Shown: positions 8,814-16,824, numbered from the stretch's first letter. The stretch is 33,435 nt of DNA from an uncultured Candidatus Saccharibacteria bacterium (GCA_947307355.1 CAMZIV010000004.1:1-33435), one strand, 5' to 3'. Notes: generated by a model not told the origin, from the letters alone. A program made the numbers and translations.

Positions 8814-9275
8814 TTATTTTAATAAATCCAGCAAACTTCTGCTGCTGCGGACAAAATCTTGGTTTTCAGCGTATTTTCTTTTCATTTGTTTTTTATCTAG
8901 TTTAGTGTTTTTGCGTTCAACTTCTCTCTGAAGCATATTTTCCCTGATATTGGAAAGAAAAGTCATTTCAAGAAGCATCACGCCTCCGTAAATTACCCCT
9001 ATTGCCATCAACAAAGGTAAAAATATTGCGGCCGCCATGTCTGCGTTGATCTTTTTAGTAAGAAATGCGATTATTTCGTCGTAAGATTCAACAAACAGCA
9101 AAATGCCAAACACTAATGCCGAAAACGCAGAGACGATTGAAAATTTTTCATCTGGGCCATCTTCTACAAAATAGCCGTTTTCTCCCCTTCTAATATCGGG
9201 AGAAACAAATCCAATCACCCCTGCTGCAATTAAGAAAATCGGTGCCAAGATCATCCAAAAATTAAAGTGCATCAT
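8814..9275 (-). CDS. Small membrane protein B (three helices, basic coiled tail)
   Basis: This second 153-residue product is also unrecognised. Hydrophobic segments lie at about residues 6-24, 46-64 and 81-107, followed by a charged helix (REVERKNTKLDKKQMKRKY) and the end SLLDLLK. Topology and length mirror the protein at 6622-7083. A GGAGGG ribosome-binding site six bases upstream supports the first of two consecutive ATGs. The gene has a consensus promoter behind the FKBP gene and a terminator before the FISUMP gene, so it forms its own transcription unit. Distant paralogy with protein A is inferred from layout, not from clear sequence identity. Confidence 0.75.
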   Translation of the reverse strand: MMHFNFWMILAPIFLIAAGVIGFVSPDIRRGENGYFVEDGPDEKFSIVSAFSALVFGILLFVESYDEIIAFLTKKINADMAAAIFLPLLMAIGVIYGGVMLLEMTFLSNIRENMLQREVERKNTKLDKKQMKRKYAENQDFVRSSRSLLDLLK

Positions 9276-9305
9276 ATATCCCTCCTTTTATACGAACATC
9301 AGAAA

Positions 9306-9334
9306 ATTATACCACACATGGTTATTTATGTCAA
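9306..9334 (-). promoter_or_regulatory. Consensus promoter with extended -10 (membrane gene B)
   Basis: TTGACA (9329-9334), a 17-base spacer and TATAAT (9306-9311) preceded by TGG lie on the minus strand, starting seven bases past the FKBP stop codon. The spacer is almost identical to that at 7158-7174. The leader would be about 25 bases and contains GGAGGG. Confidence 0.88.
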
Positions 9335-9341
9335 CAGTAGA

Positions 9342-10055
9342 TTAGTACTGAGTATCGTAATCTATACCGTAGTAAGCATATTGGAGTTTCATATAAGCGG
9401 TGTCTAGCTCAGTAGCAATCGCAGTGCGTTCTTCGGATTTGTTCTTGGCCATCACCATAAATTTAAGAGGTTTGTTATAACCGCCACAAATTTCCATCGA
9501 ATCACCATAAGCTAGAGCGCCAGGCACAGTAATGATACGAATGCCATTAATATGCATACCAGCTACCCCTGTAGTCCAGCCTTCAATCATGCCTAGAGAT
9601 GCATCAAGAATCTTTGCAAACGAGGAAGGACTATCGTTGTTGTCGAAAGAAGAGTCAAAAATCGTCTCATCTGCGCACCAGCCCACATAGTAAGCATAGT
9701 AATCAGAATCATCAGCGGTAAGCTCGCGACCATTACCCACTACAAGGTCTTTAGTTGTCACGGCATCGCTATTTGCCGAAGCTTCATTATAAGCCTTGAT
9801 CTCTGAGTGATACTTATAAAAAGTATTAAAATCACTCTGAGAATAAGATTGGAATCTGGCCAACACGTCACTATAGGCCTCTTCGTATTCCATCAATTTT
9901 TCTTCGGAAATGGTGGAAGTGGTATCGGTGGTACCTTTACCGTTGCTTAAAATAATCGCTGCATAACTTGCAATAATTGAACCGAGCATCACAAATGCAA
10001 TCAAGGAAATCACAATACGCTGCTTCGGGCTAGTCTTTAGCTCTTTTTCATTCAT
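9342..10055 (-). CDS. Membrane-anchored FKBP-type peptidyl-prolyl isomerase
   Basis: The 237-residue product has a basic N-terminus, one transmembrane helix (about residues 14-36), a Ser/Thr-rich linker, a helical stretch, and from about residue 100 an FKBP-like domain. That domain shows VGNGRELTADD, YYVGWCADETIFDSS, MIEGWTTGVAGMHINGIRIITVP and ALAYGD, following the FKBP pattern of E-G-W..G..GM..G..R.I..P..LAYG. It would sit outside the membrane and help fold secreted proteins. Two cysteines lie in the domain. AGGAG before the ATG supports the start. Isomerase activity is uncertain because several active-site aromatic residues cannot be matched with confidence. It occupies the place where secY usually follows L15. 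Confidence 0.8.
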   Translation of the reverse strand: MNEKELKTSPKQRIVISLIAFVMLGSIIASYAAIILSNGKGTTDTTSTISEEKLMEYEEAYSDVLARFQSYSQSDFNTFYKYHSEIKAYNEASANSDAVTTKDLVVGNGRELTADDSDYYAYYVGWCADETIFDSSFDNNDSPSSFAKILDASLGMIEGWTTGVAGMHINGIRIITVPGALAYGDSMEICGGYNKPLKFMVMAKNKSEERTAIATELDTAYMKLQYAYYGIDYDTQY

Positions 10056-10075
10056 AATAACTCCTATCTATAATA

Positions 10076-10084
10076 ATTATACCA
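10076..10084 (-). promoter_or_regulatory. Extended -10 promoter of the FKBP gene
   Basis: TGG precedes TATAAT (10076-10081) directly after the T run of the structured element at 10093-10201. The -35 position (GTATTA at 10099-10104) lies in the element's outer arm and is a weak match. The leader is about 15 bases and contains AGGAG. Confidence 0.55.
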
Positions 10085-10092
10085 CAAAAAAA

Positions 10093-10201
10093 CTGAGATA
10101 ATACTTTCGGGACACGTGTCCGGCCGGCCCATCGCCATGGGCGGCCGGCACTAAATCCTCGCCTTGCCAGGCTCCGGACTGTCCCGAAAAGTATTACTCA
10201 G
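10093..10201 (-). repeat. Structured inverted-repeat element, copy 2 (terminator-like)
   Basis: Arms at 10093-10113 and 10181-10201 pair over about 20 bases and enclose a GC-rich core. Read on the minus strand the core is GTCCGGAG, a hairpin CCT-GGCA-AGG, CGAGGATTTAG, then a long hairpin containing CCCAT-GGCG-ATGGG. Seven Ts follow the second arm, so it should end L15 transcripts. The core matches the element at 197-308, while the arms and two inner stems differ by paired changes. The first arm overlaps the last codons and stop of the L15 gene. Confidence 0.75.
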
Positions 10202-10661
10202 CTTTTTTAGTTGCAGGTTTCTTTAGAATAGCAACTTTTTTGAATGAGCCACCAGCTTTTTTGATAGCTTCAATTGCAGTCTTTGATGCAAATTGAGTTT
10301 CTAGATCGATTTTTGCGGTAAGCTCACCACGAGTGATGACTTTTACCTTTACAAATGGACTAGAAATAAGAGATGCTTCAGCGAGAGCGTAGTTATCAAC
10401 TTTGCCTTTAAGCTCGTTCAAACGATCAGTGTAAACAACTTCAGCCTTAGCGTGGAAGGATTTAAAACCTTTGAGCTTTGGAATAGCTTGCATGATAGCA
10501 CGTTGGCCGCCCATGAAGCCGGCTGGCATTTTGCTGTGACCGGTACGAGACTTTTGACCTTTAGTACCACGACCAGCAGTTTTACCCTGACCAGCAGAGA
10601 TACCACGACCCTTACGAGAAGGACGAGTATTCTTTTCTACGGTTAATTCATTGTATTTCAT
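10194..10661 (-). CDS. rplO: 50S ribosomal protein L15 (uL15)
   Basis: L15 binds 23S rRNA and joins late in large-subunit assembly. The conserved Gly/Arg-rich N-terminal region is intact (KGRGISAGQGKTAGRGTKGQ, then RTGHSKMPAGFMGGQ). The 155-residue product ends in a Lys/Ala-rich tail (KKPATKKAE). Its ATG overlaps the S5 stop codon in TAATG, with no L30 gene between them. It is the last ribosomal gene of this segment; no secY follows. The final codons form part of the structured element at 10093-10201. Confidence 0.96.
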   Translation of the reverse strand: MKYNELTVEKNTRPSRKGRGISAGQGKTAGRGTKGQKSRTGHSKMPAGFMGGQRAIMQAIPKLKGFKSFHAKAEVVYTDRLNELKGKVDNYALAEASLISSPFVKVKVITRGELTAKIDLETQFASKTAIEAIKKAGGSFKKVAILKKPATKKAE

Positions 10662-11311
10662 TACTTAGTCTCCTTTTTGGCGGCTGGCTTTTCTGCCTTA
10701 GCAGCAGATTTAGCACCGTTCCAATCTTTGCGAGAAACTTGTTGCTTAAGTCCTTCGATTACAGCGTAAGCAATGTTTACCTTGTTGGTAGAACCTAGAG
10801 ATTTAGAAATAAGGTTCTTTACACCGGTAAGACCCATGATGGAACGAACAGTACCACCAGCGATAATACCAGTACCAGGAGCAGCTGGCTTCATGAGGAC
10901 ATCAGCGCCAGTAACCTTGGTGCGAACTTCGTGGCAGATAGTTTCGCCGTCCATGTTAAAGGTAATCATTGATTTTTTAGCTTTGGAAGTAGCTTTGGCT
11001 ACAGCGGTAGTAACATCGTTACCTTTAGCTACGCCAACACCAACTTTGTTTTTGTGGTTACCAATTGCAACAAGTGCTTTAAAGCGCATGCGGCGACCAC
11101 CAGCTACGGTACGAGAAACACGATCAACAGCGATAGTGATTTCGTCAAATTCTTTTGGTGCAACATCAGCTTTCACACGATCGCGACGATTCTTGCGATC
11201 CATTTTCTTGCCAGCGATATCTTTGATATCTTTCTTGGCAGCGGTCTCGTCTGTCATTTTGAGGGTGCCAGACTTATTGATGACCTTGGCTTTTTTATCG
11301 GTTTCGGCCAT
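10661..11311 (-). CDS. rpsE: 30S ribosomal protein S5 (uS5)
   Basis: S5 contributes to translational fidelity and mRNA unwinding at the small-subunit entry. The S5 double-stranded-RNA-binding and C-terminal domains are clear (TVAGGRRMRFKALVAIG, VGVGVAKGNDV, PGTGIIAGGTVRSIM). I chose ATG 11311, giving 216 residues, because it follows the L18 stop by one base with GGAG just upstream; an upstream in-frame codon at 11344 lies inside L18. Both ends carry Lys/Ala/Asp-rich extensions of about 40 (N) and 15 (C) residues not found in E. coli S5. Confidence 0.95.
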   Translation of the reverse strand: MAETDKKAKVINKSGTLKMTDETAAKKDIKDIAGKKMDRKNRRDRVKADVAPKEFDEITIAVDRVSRTVAGGRRMRFKALVAIGNHKNKVGVGVAKGNDVTTAVAKATSKAKKSMITFNMDGETICHEVRTKVTGADVLMKPAAPGTGIIAGGTVRSIMGLTGVKNLISKSLGSTNKVNIAYAVIEGLKQQVSRKDWNGAKSAAKAEKPAAKKETK

Positions 11312-11312
11312 A

Positions 11313-11642
11313 TTAGAACTCCAATCCTTCCTTGCGAGCTGCATCAGCGAGAGCGCTCATGCGACCAGCATATAGTTTTGAACCACGGTCGAATACAACT
11401 TTTTTGATCTTTGCAGTCTTTGCCTTTTTGGCAATTTCTTCACCGATCTTAGCTGCTTTTTCCGTTTTGGTACCAGTCATTTTGGTGCCTACAGTAGTAG
11501 CGTAAGCTAAGGTTACCTTCTTGTCATCATCGATGATTTGAGCGGTAATGTGTAGGTTTGAAAAATGAACGGAGAGACGTGGACGCTCTGCGGTGCCATG
11601 GATTTTGGCACGAGTACGATTTGCTCTAAATACTTTATTCAT
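11313..11642 (-). CDS. rplR: 50S ribosomal protein L18 (uL18)
   Basis: L18 binds 5S rRNA and places it in the large subunit. The 109-residue protein shows the family pattern: RTRAKIHGTAERPRLSVHFS near the N-terminus, ending with FDRGSKLYAGRMSALADAAR and KEGLEF. Length is typical. Its ATG overlaps the L6 stop in TAATG, and the S5 start follows its own stop by one base. Confidence 0.96.
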   Translation of the reverse strand: MNKVFRANRTRAKIHGTAERPRLSVHFSNLHITAQIIDDDKKVTLAYATTVGTKMTGTKTEKAAKIGEEIAKKAKTAKIKKVVFDRGSKLYAGRMSALADAARKEGLEF

Positions 11643-12178
11643 TATTTCTTCCCTGCCTTTCCAGCCTTGCGGATGATAACTTCATCAACATACTTGATGC
11701 CTTTACCCTTGTATGGTTCAGGTTTCTTGAGGCTGCGGATTTCTGCGGCTACCTGACCGACTTTTTGTTTGTCGATACCAGAGACCGTGATCTCCATTTT
11801 ATTGGTGGTAAGTTGGACACCTTCTGGTGCACGGTATTTCACAGGGTGTGAAAAACCAAGTGCCATCTCGATTTCCTGACCACCGCCTGATAGACGGAAG
11901 CCTACACCGTTAATTTCTAGTTTTTTCTCGAAACCTTTGGTCACACCAACAACGGCATTATTAAGAAGTGCGCGTTGAAGACCGTGCCAAGCACGAGATT
12001 TTGGCTCGTCATCCTTGCGGGTAACGACTGCCTGAGTACCTTCCACCTTTGTAGTGGTATTAGGTTGAACCGGAACAATGAGCTGACCCTTAGGCCCAGC
12101 GACAGTAATCTCTTTGTCGCCGACCGTAATTGTCACTCCTGCCGGAATTTCGATAGGTTGTTTTCCGATACGACTCAT
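11642..12178 (-). CDS. rplF: 50S ribosomal protein L6 (uL6)
   Basis: L6 sits near the factor-binding site of the large subunit. The 178-residue product begins MSRIGKQPIEIPAGVTI and contains GFEKKLEINGVGFR and the C-terminal signature KKPEPYKGKGIKY. The normal spc neighbour upstream would be S8; here S8 is about 14.7 kb away, beyond the polysaccharide island. A separate promoter at 12208-12236 precedes it, and the leader includes AAGGGAAAG as a possible ribosome-binding site. Confidence 0.97.
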   Translation of the reverse strand: MSRIGKQPIEIPAGVTITVGDKEITVAGPKGQLIVPVQPNTTTKVEGTQAVVTRKDDEPKSRAWHGLQRALLNNAVVGVTKGFEKKLEINGVGFRLSGGGQEIEMALGFSHPVKYRAPEGVQLTTNKMEITVSGIDKQKVGQVAAEIRSLKKPEPYKGKGIKYVDEVIIRKAGKAGKK

Positions 12179-12207
12179 ATCTTTCCCTTATTATTAATAT
12201 CCGTACC

Positions 12208-12236
12208 ATTTTACCACAATTTTCTCTATTTTTCAA
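12208..12236 (-). promoter_or_regulatory. Promoter of the L6-L18-S5-L15 unit
   Basis: TTGAAA (12231-12236), a 17-base spacer and TAAAAT (12208-12213) preceded by TGG lie on the minus strand. The -35 box is formed by the last sense codons of the PHP phosphatase gene. I see no terminator between that gene and L6, so read-through from the island is also possible. Confidence 0.75.
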
Positions 12237-12933
12237 GGATTTTCTTGGGGTTTGATACGAGCAATTGTTTAATTTCTTTTTCGCTATAAAATTTAGTCAT
12301 TTTTTTGTAAGCTTTTTGCCAATAAACATCGCCACGACGATGATGGACGTCGCTCGCAAAAGCAAAAATCATCTTGTCTTTGGCGAGTTTTTTCACCAAT
12401 TTTTTCTCTCTTTTGCCGTAGCTACCGATGAGGCTGCCCATATTACATTGAAATAGCACACCCATCGCACGTAATCTTTTTGCAATTTCGTAATCCTTTT
12501 GGATGATCAAATATCTCTCTGGGTGAGCCAAAATCACTTCAAATCCACGATCAATTAAATCTTTAAAATGTTCCTCGTAATTTGGGAATTCTTCGTTTAA
12601 CGGCAGCTCGATTAATAGATACTTGCCACCAGCCAAAGTTGTGATTTTTTTCGCTTTCAATAGCGCAAGAAGATTATCATCAATATAGATTTCGTTGCCT
12701 AGATACAGATTTACAGCGATATTTTCCGCTTGTACAGCCTTCCGGAGCCCATTTAGTATCTTCACATTCTCACTACATGGCGACATGTAAACCGTCTCGT
12801 TCATATAGTGTGGCGTCACAATAATATCAGTCACGCCGTTTTTCACGCACTCACGAATCACGCGCAAACTATGTTCAAGCGTTTCGGCCCCATCATCTAT
12901 ACCAGGTAGAACATGGGAATGAATATCTATCAT
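12226..12933 (-). CDS. cpsB: PHP-type protein-tyrosine phosphatase (CpsB/CapC/YwqE family)
   Basis: This metal-dependent phosphatase removes phosphate from the tyrosine tail of the cognate polysaccharide kinase. Metal-binding motifs are DIHSHVLPGIDDG at the N-terminus, VTPHY, LLIELPLNEE, VILAHPERY and ASDVHH, all typical of the CpsB group of the PHP superfamily. Length (235 residues) is close to the usual 240-255. Its ATG overlaps the stop of the kinase gene in TAATG, so the pair is translationally coupled. It is the last gene of the polysaccharide island. Confidence 0.93.
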   Translation of the reverse strand: MIDIHSHVLPGIDDGAETLEHSLRVIRECVKNGVTDIIVTPHYMNETVYMSPCSENVKILNGLRKAVQAENIAVNLYLGNEIYIDDNLLALLKAKKITTLAGGKYLLIELPLNEEFPNYEEHFKDLIDRGFEVILAHPERYLIIQKDYEIAKRLRAMGVLFQCNMGSLIGSYGKREKKLVKKLAKDKMIFAFASDVHHRRGDVYWQKAYKKMTKFYSEKEIKQLLVSNPKKILEK

Positions 12934-14297
12934 TATTTTTTGTCACCGTAGTAATAGTTGTTGTAGTATCTGGTCGCTTTGCGATTAGTCATGTTAAAGA
13001 CAAGGCCAGCCACTTTGGCACCAACTTTGTTCAATGAATCCCTTACCGCAATCAAATCGTTCTTGCTGGTCACGCCCTCTCTTACTACAATCAAGGTTTC
13101 ATCTACCAAGCTAGACAAAATCACGGAATCCGCGAGACCGCCCACTGGCGCGCCATCAAAGATCACTACATCATAAAAGTCACGCAAAATCGCAATAAGT
13201 TTAGCATTTTTCTTGGAAGCTAGAAGTTCGCTTGGGTTTGGTGGATAAGTACCACAGGTAATGAGTTCAAGATTTTTGGTCTTGGTCTTCCTGATGTAAT
13301 CCCCAAATTTTTTCACGTCGGCAGCAAGAAGATTCGATAAACCACTAGTGTTTGGAATATCAAACATACGATGCAAACGCCCTTTACGTAAATCGCAGTC
13401 TACAAGTAGTACTCTTTTATCAGCTTGCGCAAAGGAAATTGCGAGGTTTGCCGATACGAAGCTCTTACCTTCGCTAGCGTTAGTGCTGGTAACAAGAATG
13501 GTTTTAAGGTCTCCATCTACAGCAGTAAATTGCAAGTTAGTACGAAGACTTTTTACGTTTTCGCTTACAATGGATTTTGGCGAACGCTCCACAATTAATT
13601 CGTTTACAGCGCGACCGTTCTTTCTAGACTCGCCCCTCAAAATATGCCCAGTCACAGTTAAGCCAAAGGTCTTTTCAATATCATCATTGTCTTTAACGGT
13701 ATCATCAAAGTAGAATCTAAGAAAGGCAAAGGTCACCACGAGGGCTGCAGCAATCACTACCGCTAGTACCAAATCACGAGTAAGAGTATTATTAGATGGG
13801 TTATTTGGAGCTACCGCAACACTAAGCTGGGTGACATTTTCTACTTTATAGATTTCGGTGACTTCCGCCGCAAAAACCTTGGCGATTTCATTCGCGATGA
13901 TTGCAGATTGTTTAGCACTCAAGTCTTTTACAGTAATACTCAGAATCGCGGTGTTATCTACTGGCTTTACGGAAAGATTTTTGCTAAGCTCGCCCGCACT
14001 AGATTGCAAATTTAAATTGCTAATCACTTGGTTTAATACGAGCTCACTTTTGGCGATTTCGCTGTAAGTAGTAGCGAGCTTCTGACTGGCGTTGACTTCA
14101 TTTAAAGAAGCGGCATTATCAGACATGCCATCCGACGATTTAGCAATTACAACTGTAGTTTGAGCTTGATAAACTGGTTTTTTAAATGCTGTATCATAAA
14201 TAGCTACCACGCCCACAGCAAAAACCACGACGGTAACCAAAGCGAACAAGTAATGTTTTAAATAACTTAAAAAATCTCTAATATTTATTTCTTCCAT
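12933..14297 (-). CDS. Polysaccharide co-polymerase fused to BY-type tyrosine kinase
   Basis: This protein controls chain length and export of Wzy-made polysaccharide. An N-terminal Wzz domain lies between two membrane helices (about residues 17-33 and 176-195). The cytoplasmic BY-kinase domain has Walker A TNASEGKS (272-279), Walker A' VLLVDCD (296-302) and Walker B VVIFDGAP (377-384). The C-terminus ends in a tyrosine cluster RYYNNYYYGDKK, the usual autophosphorylation site. Most Firmicutes split these two parts into CpsC and CpsD; here they are fused as in Wzc. AGGAG supports the ATG. It is followed directly by its phosphatase. Confidence 0.92.
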   Translation of the reverse strand: MEEINIRDFLSYLKHYLFALVTVVVFAVGVVAIYDTAFKKPVYQAQTTVVIAKSSDGMSDNAASLNEVNASQKLATTYSEIAKSELVLNQVISNLNLQSSAGELSKNLSVKPVDNTAILSITVKDLSAKQSAIIANEIAKVFAAEVTEIYKVENVTQLSVAVAPNNPSNNTLTRDLVLAVVIAAALVVTFAFLRFYFDDTVKDNDDIEKTFGLTVTGHILRGESRKNGRAVNELIVERSPKSIVSENVKSLRTNLQFTAVDGDLKTILVTSTNASEGKSFVSANLAISFAQADKRVLLVDCDLRKGRLHRMFDIPNTSGLSNLLAADVKKFGDYIRKTKTKNLELITCGTYPPNPSELLASKKNAKLIAILRDFYDVVIFDGAPVGGLADSVILSSLVDETLIVVREGVTSKNDLIAVRDSLNKVGAKVAGLVFNMTNRKATRYYNNYYYGDKK

Positions 14298-14316
14298 TGA
14301 ATAACTCCTACATGAT

Positions 14317-14345
14317 ATTTTAACATGAGCTTATAAAAAGTTAAA
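14317..14345 (-). promoter_or_regulatory. Possible internal promoter before the kinase gene
   Basis: TAAAAT (14317-14322) preceded by TGT forms an extended -10 box on the minus strand; TTTAAC 17 bases upstream is a weak -35. It lies in the 51-base gap between the LCP and kinase genes, ahead of AGGAG. Confidence 0.4.
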
Positions 14346-14348
14346 GTT

Positions 14349-15629
14349 TTATTCCTCTTCCGGCTCCTCTATTGCCAAAAATTCGTTAATCTTCGTTTTG
14401 GCATTATTAATAGTTTCGGTAGAAGGAATCATCACATAAAGCGGCAAATTTGAGCCCATACTGTAAGTCGGCTGGTAGGTACCAGTACCGTCAATCGCAA
14501 TAGACGTGACCTTCCAATCCGGCCCATCGGAAAGCTGCATACGCAAAAATGCCATGATATTATCACGCGAAAAGGTAGTTTCAAACGAGTCGCCAGCAAT
14601 ATCCAGAATGGTTGGGACTTTCAAAAGATAATCTTTTGCCTTGGAAAGTTTACCAATAATACTGGTAATCACCTGCTGTTGGTTCTCGCCACGGTGGCGA
14701 TCGCCAGTAGTATAGGATTTGCGTTCACGCGCAAAACGTAGAGCACAGTTACCATTTACTAGTTGCTTGCCTTCAATAAAGTTACATACTTCGCCGTTAG
14801 ATTTTAGGGTCATCGCCTTGTCCGAAGTAATTTCAATTCCATCGAGCTGATCCACTACTTTTACCACGGTCTCAAAGCTTACTTTTATCGTATAGTCAAT
14901 TTTAATACCTAGAAAATCTTCAATTGTAGTTTTGCTTTTGTTGATACCATAAATACCAGCGTGAGTAAGCTTGTCTTTTAATCCAGTAGTATCATGGAGT
15001 TGTACATAAGTATCGCGCGGAATGGAAACCAGCAAAATCTTTGCTTCTTTTGGATTTACCACCGCCACGATATTTACATCCGAACGCGCCACAGCTTTAA
15101 TACCATTTCTAGAATCGCTACCAGAAATATAAACAATAAATGGCTCCGTGGTGATTTCTTTATCAGAAATTATCATATCTTCGGCCTCTAGCTCAATCTC
15201 AAAAGTATAAATCACACGCGTAGTAGCCACGGCAGATTCGGCCTCTTCTTTTAGAATCTCAATGCGGTCCGTCTCGAGCACAATTGCATCGGTAATATTA
15301 TTGTTTAGCATCTCCACCATCAAATTAACGTCCGGATAAAAAGCCGAGTCGATTTTTACCACGCCTTGCAAATATTGCTCGGCGTTTGCCACCTTTGGGT
15401 CGGCTTCCAAGAAGCTTACATTTTTCTCGGCAAGGTCATTAATTTCGTTTGCCGAGCTATCTTCTTTTACGATTACGCTATATTCTTTCATTTCTGGACG
15501 ACGCCCAGTAATTTTATCTAGAAAACCACTAAATGCTAGCCAATAGCGAAGAGCAAAGCCTGCCGCCACCAAAAGAATCGCCACTACCACCCAGATGATA
15601 ATTTTGATAACTTTTTTCTTATTGTTCAT
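14349..15629 (-). CDS. LytR-CpsA-Psr (LCP) family glycopolymer transferase
   Basis: LCP enzymes move lipid-linked glycopolymers onto peptidoglycan or another acceptor outside the membrane. The 426-residue protein has one N-terminal membrane helix (about residues 8-30), an accessory domain of about 140 residues, and the LCP domain. Conserved blocks are RSDVNIVAVVNP, LLVSIPRDTYV, KLTHAGIYG, and RFARERKSYTTGDRHRGENQQ, which carry the Asp and Arg residues that bind the pyrophosphate and metal. I chose ATG 15629, one base after the UGDH stop. An earlier in-frame start at 15671 lies inside the UGDH gene. It is the likely attachment step for this island's product. Confidence 0.92.
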   Translation of the reverse strand: MNNKKKVIKIIIWVVVAILLVAAGFALRYWLAFSGFLDKITGRRPEMKEYSVIVKEDSSANEINDLAEKNVSFLEADPKVANAEQYLQGVVKIDSAFYPDVNLMVEMLNNNITDAIVLETDRIEILKEEAESAVATTRVIYTFEIELEAEDMIISDKEITTEPFIVYISGSDSRNGIKAVARSDVNIVAVVNPKEAKILLVSIPRDTYVQLHDTTGLKDKLTHAGIYGINKSKTTIEDFLGIKIDYTIKVSFETVVKVVDQLDGIEITSDKAMTLKSNGEVCNFIEGKQLVNGNCALRFARERKSYTTGDRHRGENQQQVITSIIGKLSKAKDYLLKVPTILDIAGDSFETTFSRDNIMAFLRMQLSDGPDWKVTSIAIDGTGTYQPTYSMGSNLPLYVMIPSTETINNAKTKINEFLAIEEPEEE

Positions 15630-15630
15630 A

Positions 15631-16815
15631 TTAATCTCTTGCAAACAAATCACGCGTGTAGACTTTGTCACGCACGTCGTCTAGTTCCGGCGAAACTCTA
15701 TTTGCTACAATCACGGAGCATTTAGTTTTAAACTCTTTCAAGTTTTTAGTAACTTTGATTCCTTCAAATTCATCCGCACCTAGCATTGGCTCGTAAATCA
15801 AAATCTTGTCAGTCTTTTCTTTGATATTTTTAATCACATCACGAATCGCTGCATCACGGAAGTTATCCGACTCGCTCTTCATGGTAAGCCTATAAATCCC
15901 AACTAGTTCTGGATTCCCGGCGAGCACATCATCGGCAATAAATTTCTTGCGAATGACATTGGCCTTTACAATAGCTTTAATCAAATCTTGTGGCACATCC
16001 TTGTAGTTAGCAAGAAGTTGTTTTGTATCCTTTGGTAAACAATATCCACCATAACCAAATGATGGGTTGTTGTAATGCGCGCCAATTCTAGGATCCAAAG
16101 AAATACCACTAATGATGTTCTTTGCATCCATTCCCTTAACCTTTGCGTAAGTATCTAGTTCGTTAAAATATGCTACGCGAAGCGCCAAGTAGGTATTAGA
16201 AAATAGTTTTACCGCTTCGGCTTCGTCGCTATTCATCATCAAAACTTGCACGTCTTTGGCTAGGGCCGCATCACGCAAAATATCGGCAAATTGCTGAGCC
16301 TTTTCAGAAAACGACCCCACGATGATACGTGATGGATAAAGGTTGTCGTAAAGAGCCTTGCCCTCGCGCAAAAATTCCGGCGAGAAAAAGATGTTGTCGA
16401 TGTTGTATTTTTTACGAATCGAATTTACATAGCCTACCGGAATGGTAGATTTTATCACGATGGTAGTTTTTGGATTATCCAGCGAGATCACTTTTTCGAT
16501 TACATCTTCTACCGAACTAGTATTAAAGAAGTTTTCGTCGGCATTATAGTCGGTAGGAGTAGCGATTACCACATAATCCGCATCAGTAAAAGCGTCTTTC
16601 CAATCTAGAGTAGAGCGCAAATTTAGCTTTCTTTTGCCCTCGGCCGCTTCGTTAAAATATTTTTCGATATATTCATCCCGGATTGGCGAAACAAAATTAT
16701 TCACTCGTTTAACTTTTTCTGGCACAATATCCACAGCCACTACTTCGTTCTTTTCAGAGAGAAGAGTAGCTAAAGACAAGCCAACATAACCGGTTCCCGC
16801 AATTGCAATTTTCAT
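15631..16815 (-). CDS. ugd: UDP-glucose 6-dehydrogenase
   Basis: This cytoplasmic enzyme oxidises UDP-glucose to UDP-glucuronate with two NAD+. It has the Rossmann motif GTGYVG (residues 7-12), the substrate-binding block [13 protein letters not shown], and the catalytic Cys259 in [11 protein letters not shown]. At 394 residues it belongs to the short class that includes E. coli Ugd and streptococcal HasB. It follows the UDP-glucuronate epimerase gene, so the two would form a route to UDP-galacturonate. An extended -10 box overlaps the end of the epimerase gene. The LCP start follows its stop by one base. Confidence 0.95.
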   Translation of the reverse strand: MKIAIAGTGYVGLSLATLLSEKNEVVAVDIVPEKVKRVNNFVSPIRDEYIEKYFNEAAEGKRKLNLRSTLDWKDAFTDADYVVIATPTDYNADENFFNTSSVEDVIEKVISLDNPKTTIVIKSTIPVGYVNSIRKKYNIDNIFFSPEFLREGKALYDNLYPSRIIVGSFSEKAQQFADILRDAALAKDVQVLMMNSDEAEAVKLFSNTYLALRVAYFNELDTYAKVKGMDAKNIISGISLDPRIGAHYNNPSFGYGGYCLPKDTKQLLANYKDVPQDLIKAIVKANVIRKKFIADDVLAGNPELVGIYRLTMKSESDNFRDAAIRDVIKNIKEKTDKILIYEPMLGADEFEGIKVTKNLKEFKTKCSVIVANRVSPELDDVRDKVYTRDLFARD

Positions 16816-16824
16816 ATTCTACAT

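Noticed and set aside
10773-11375. A 200-codon plus-strand frame opposite S5 and L18.
   Set aside because: It lies entirely across two well-supported ribosomal genes and has no recognisable domain.
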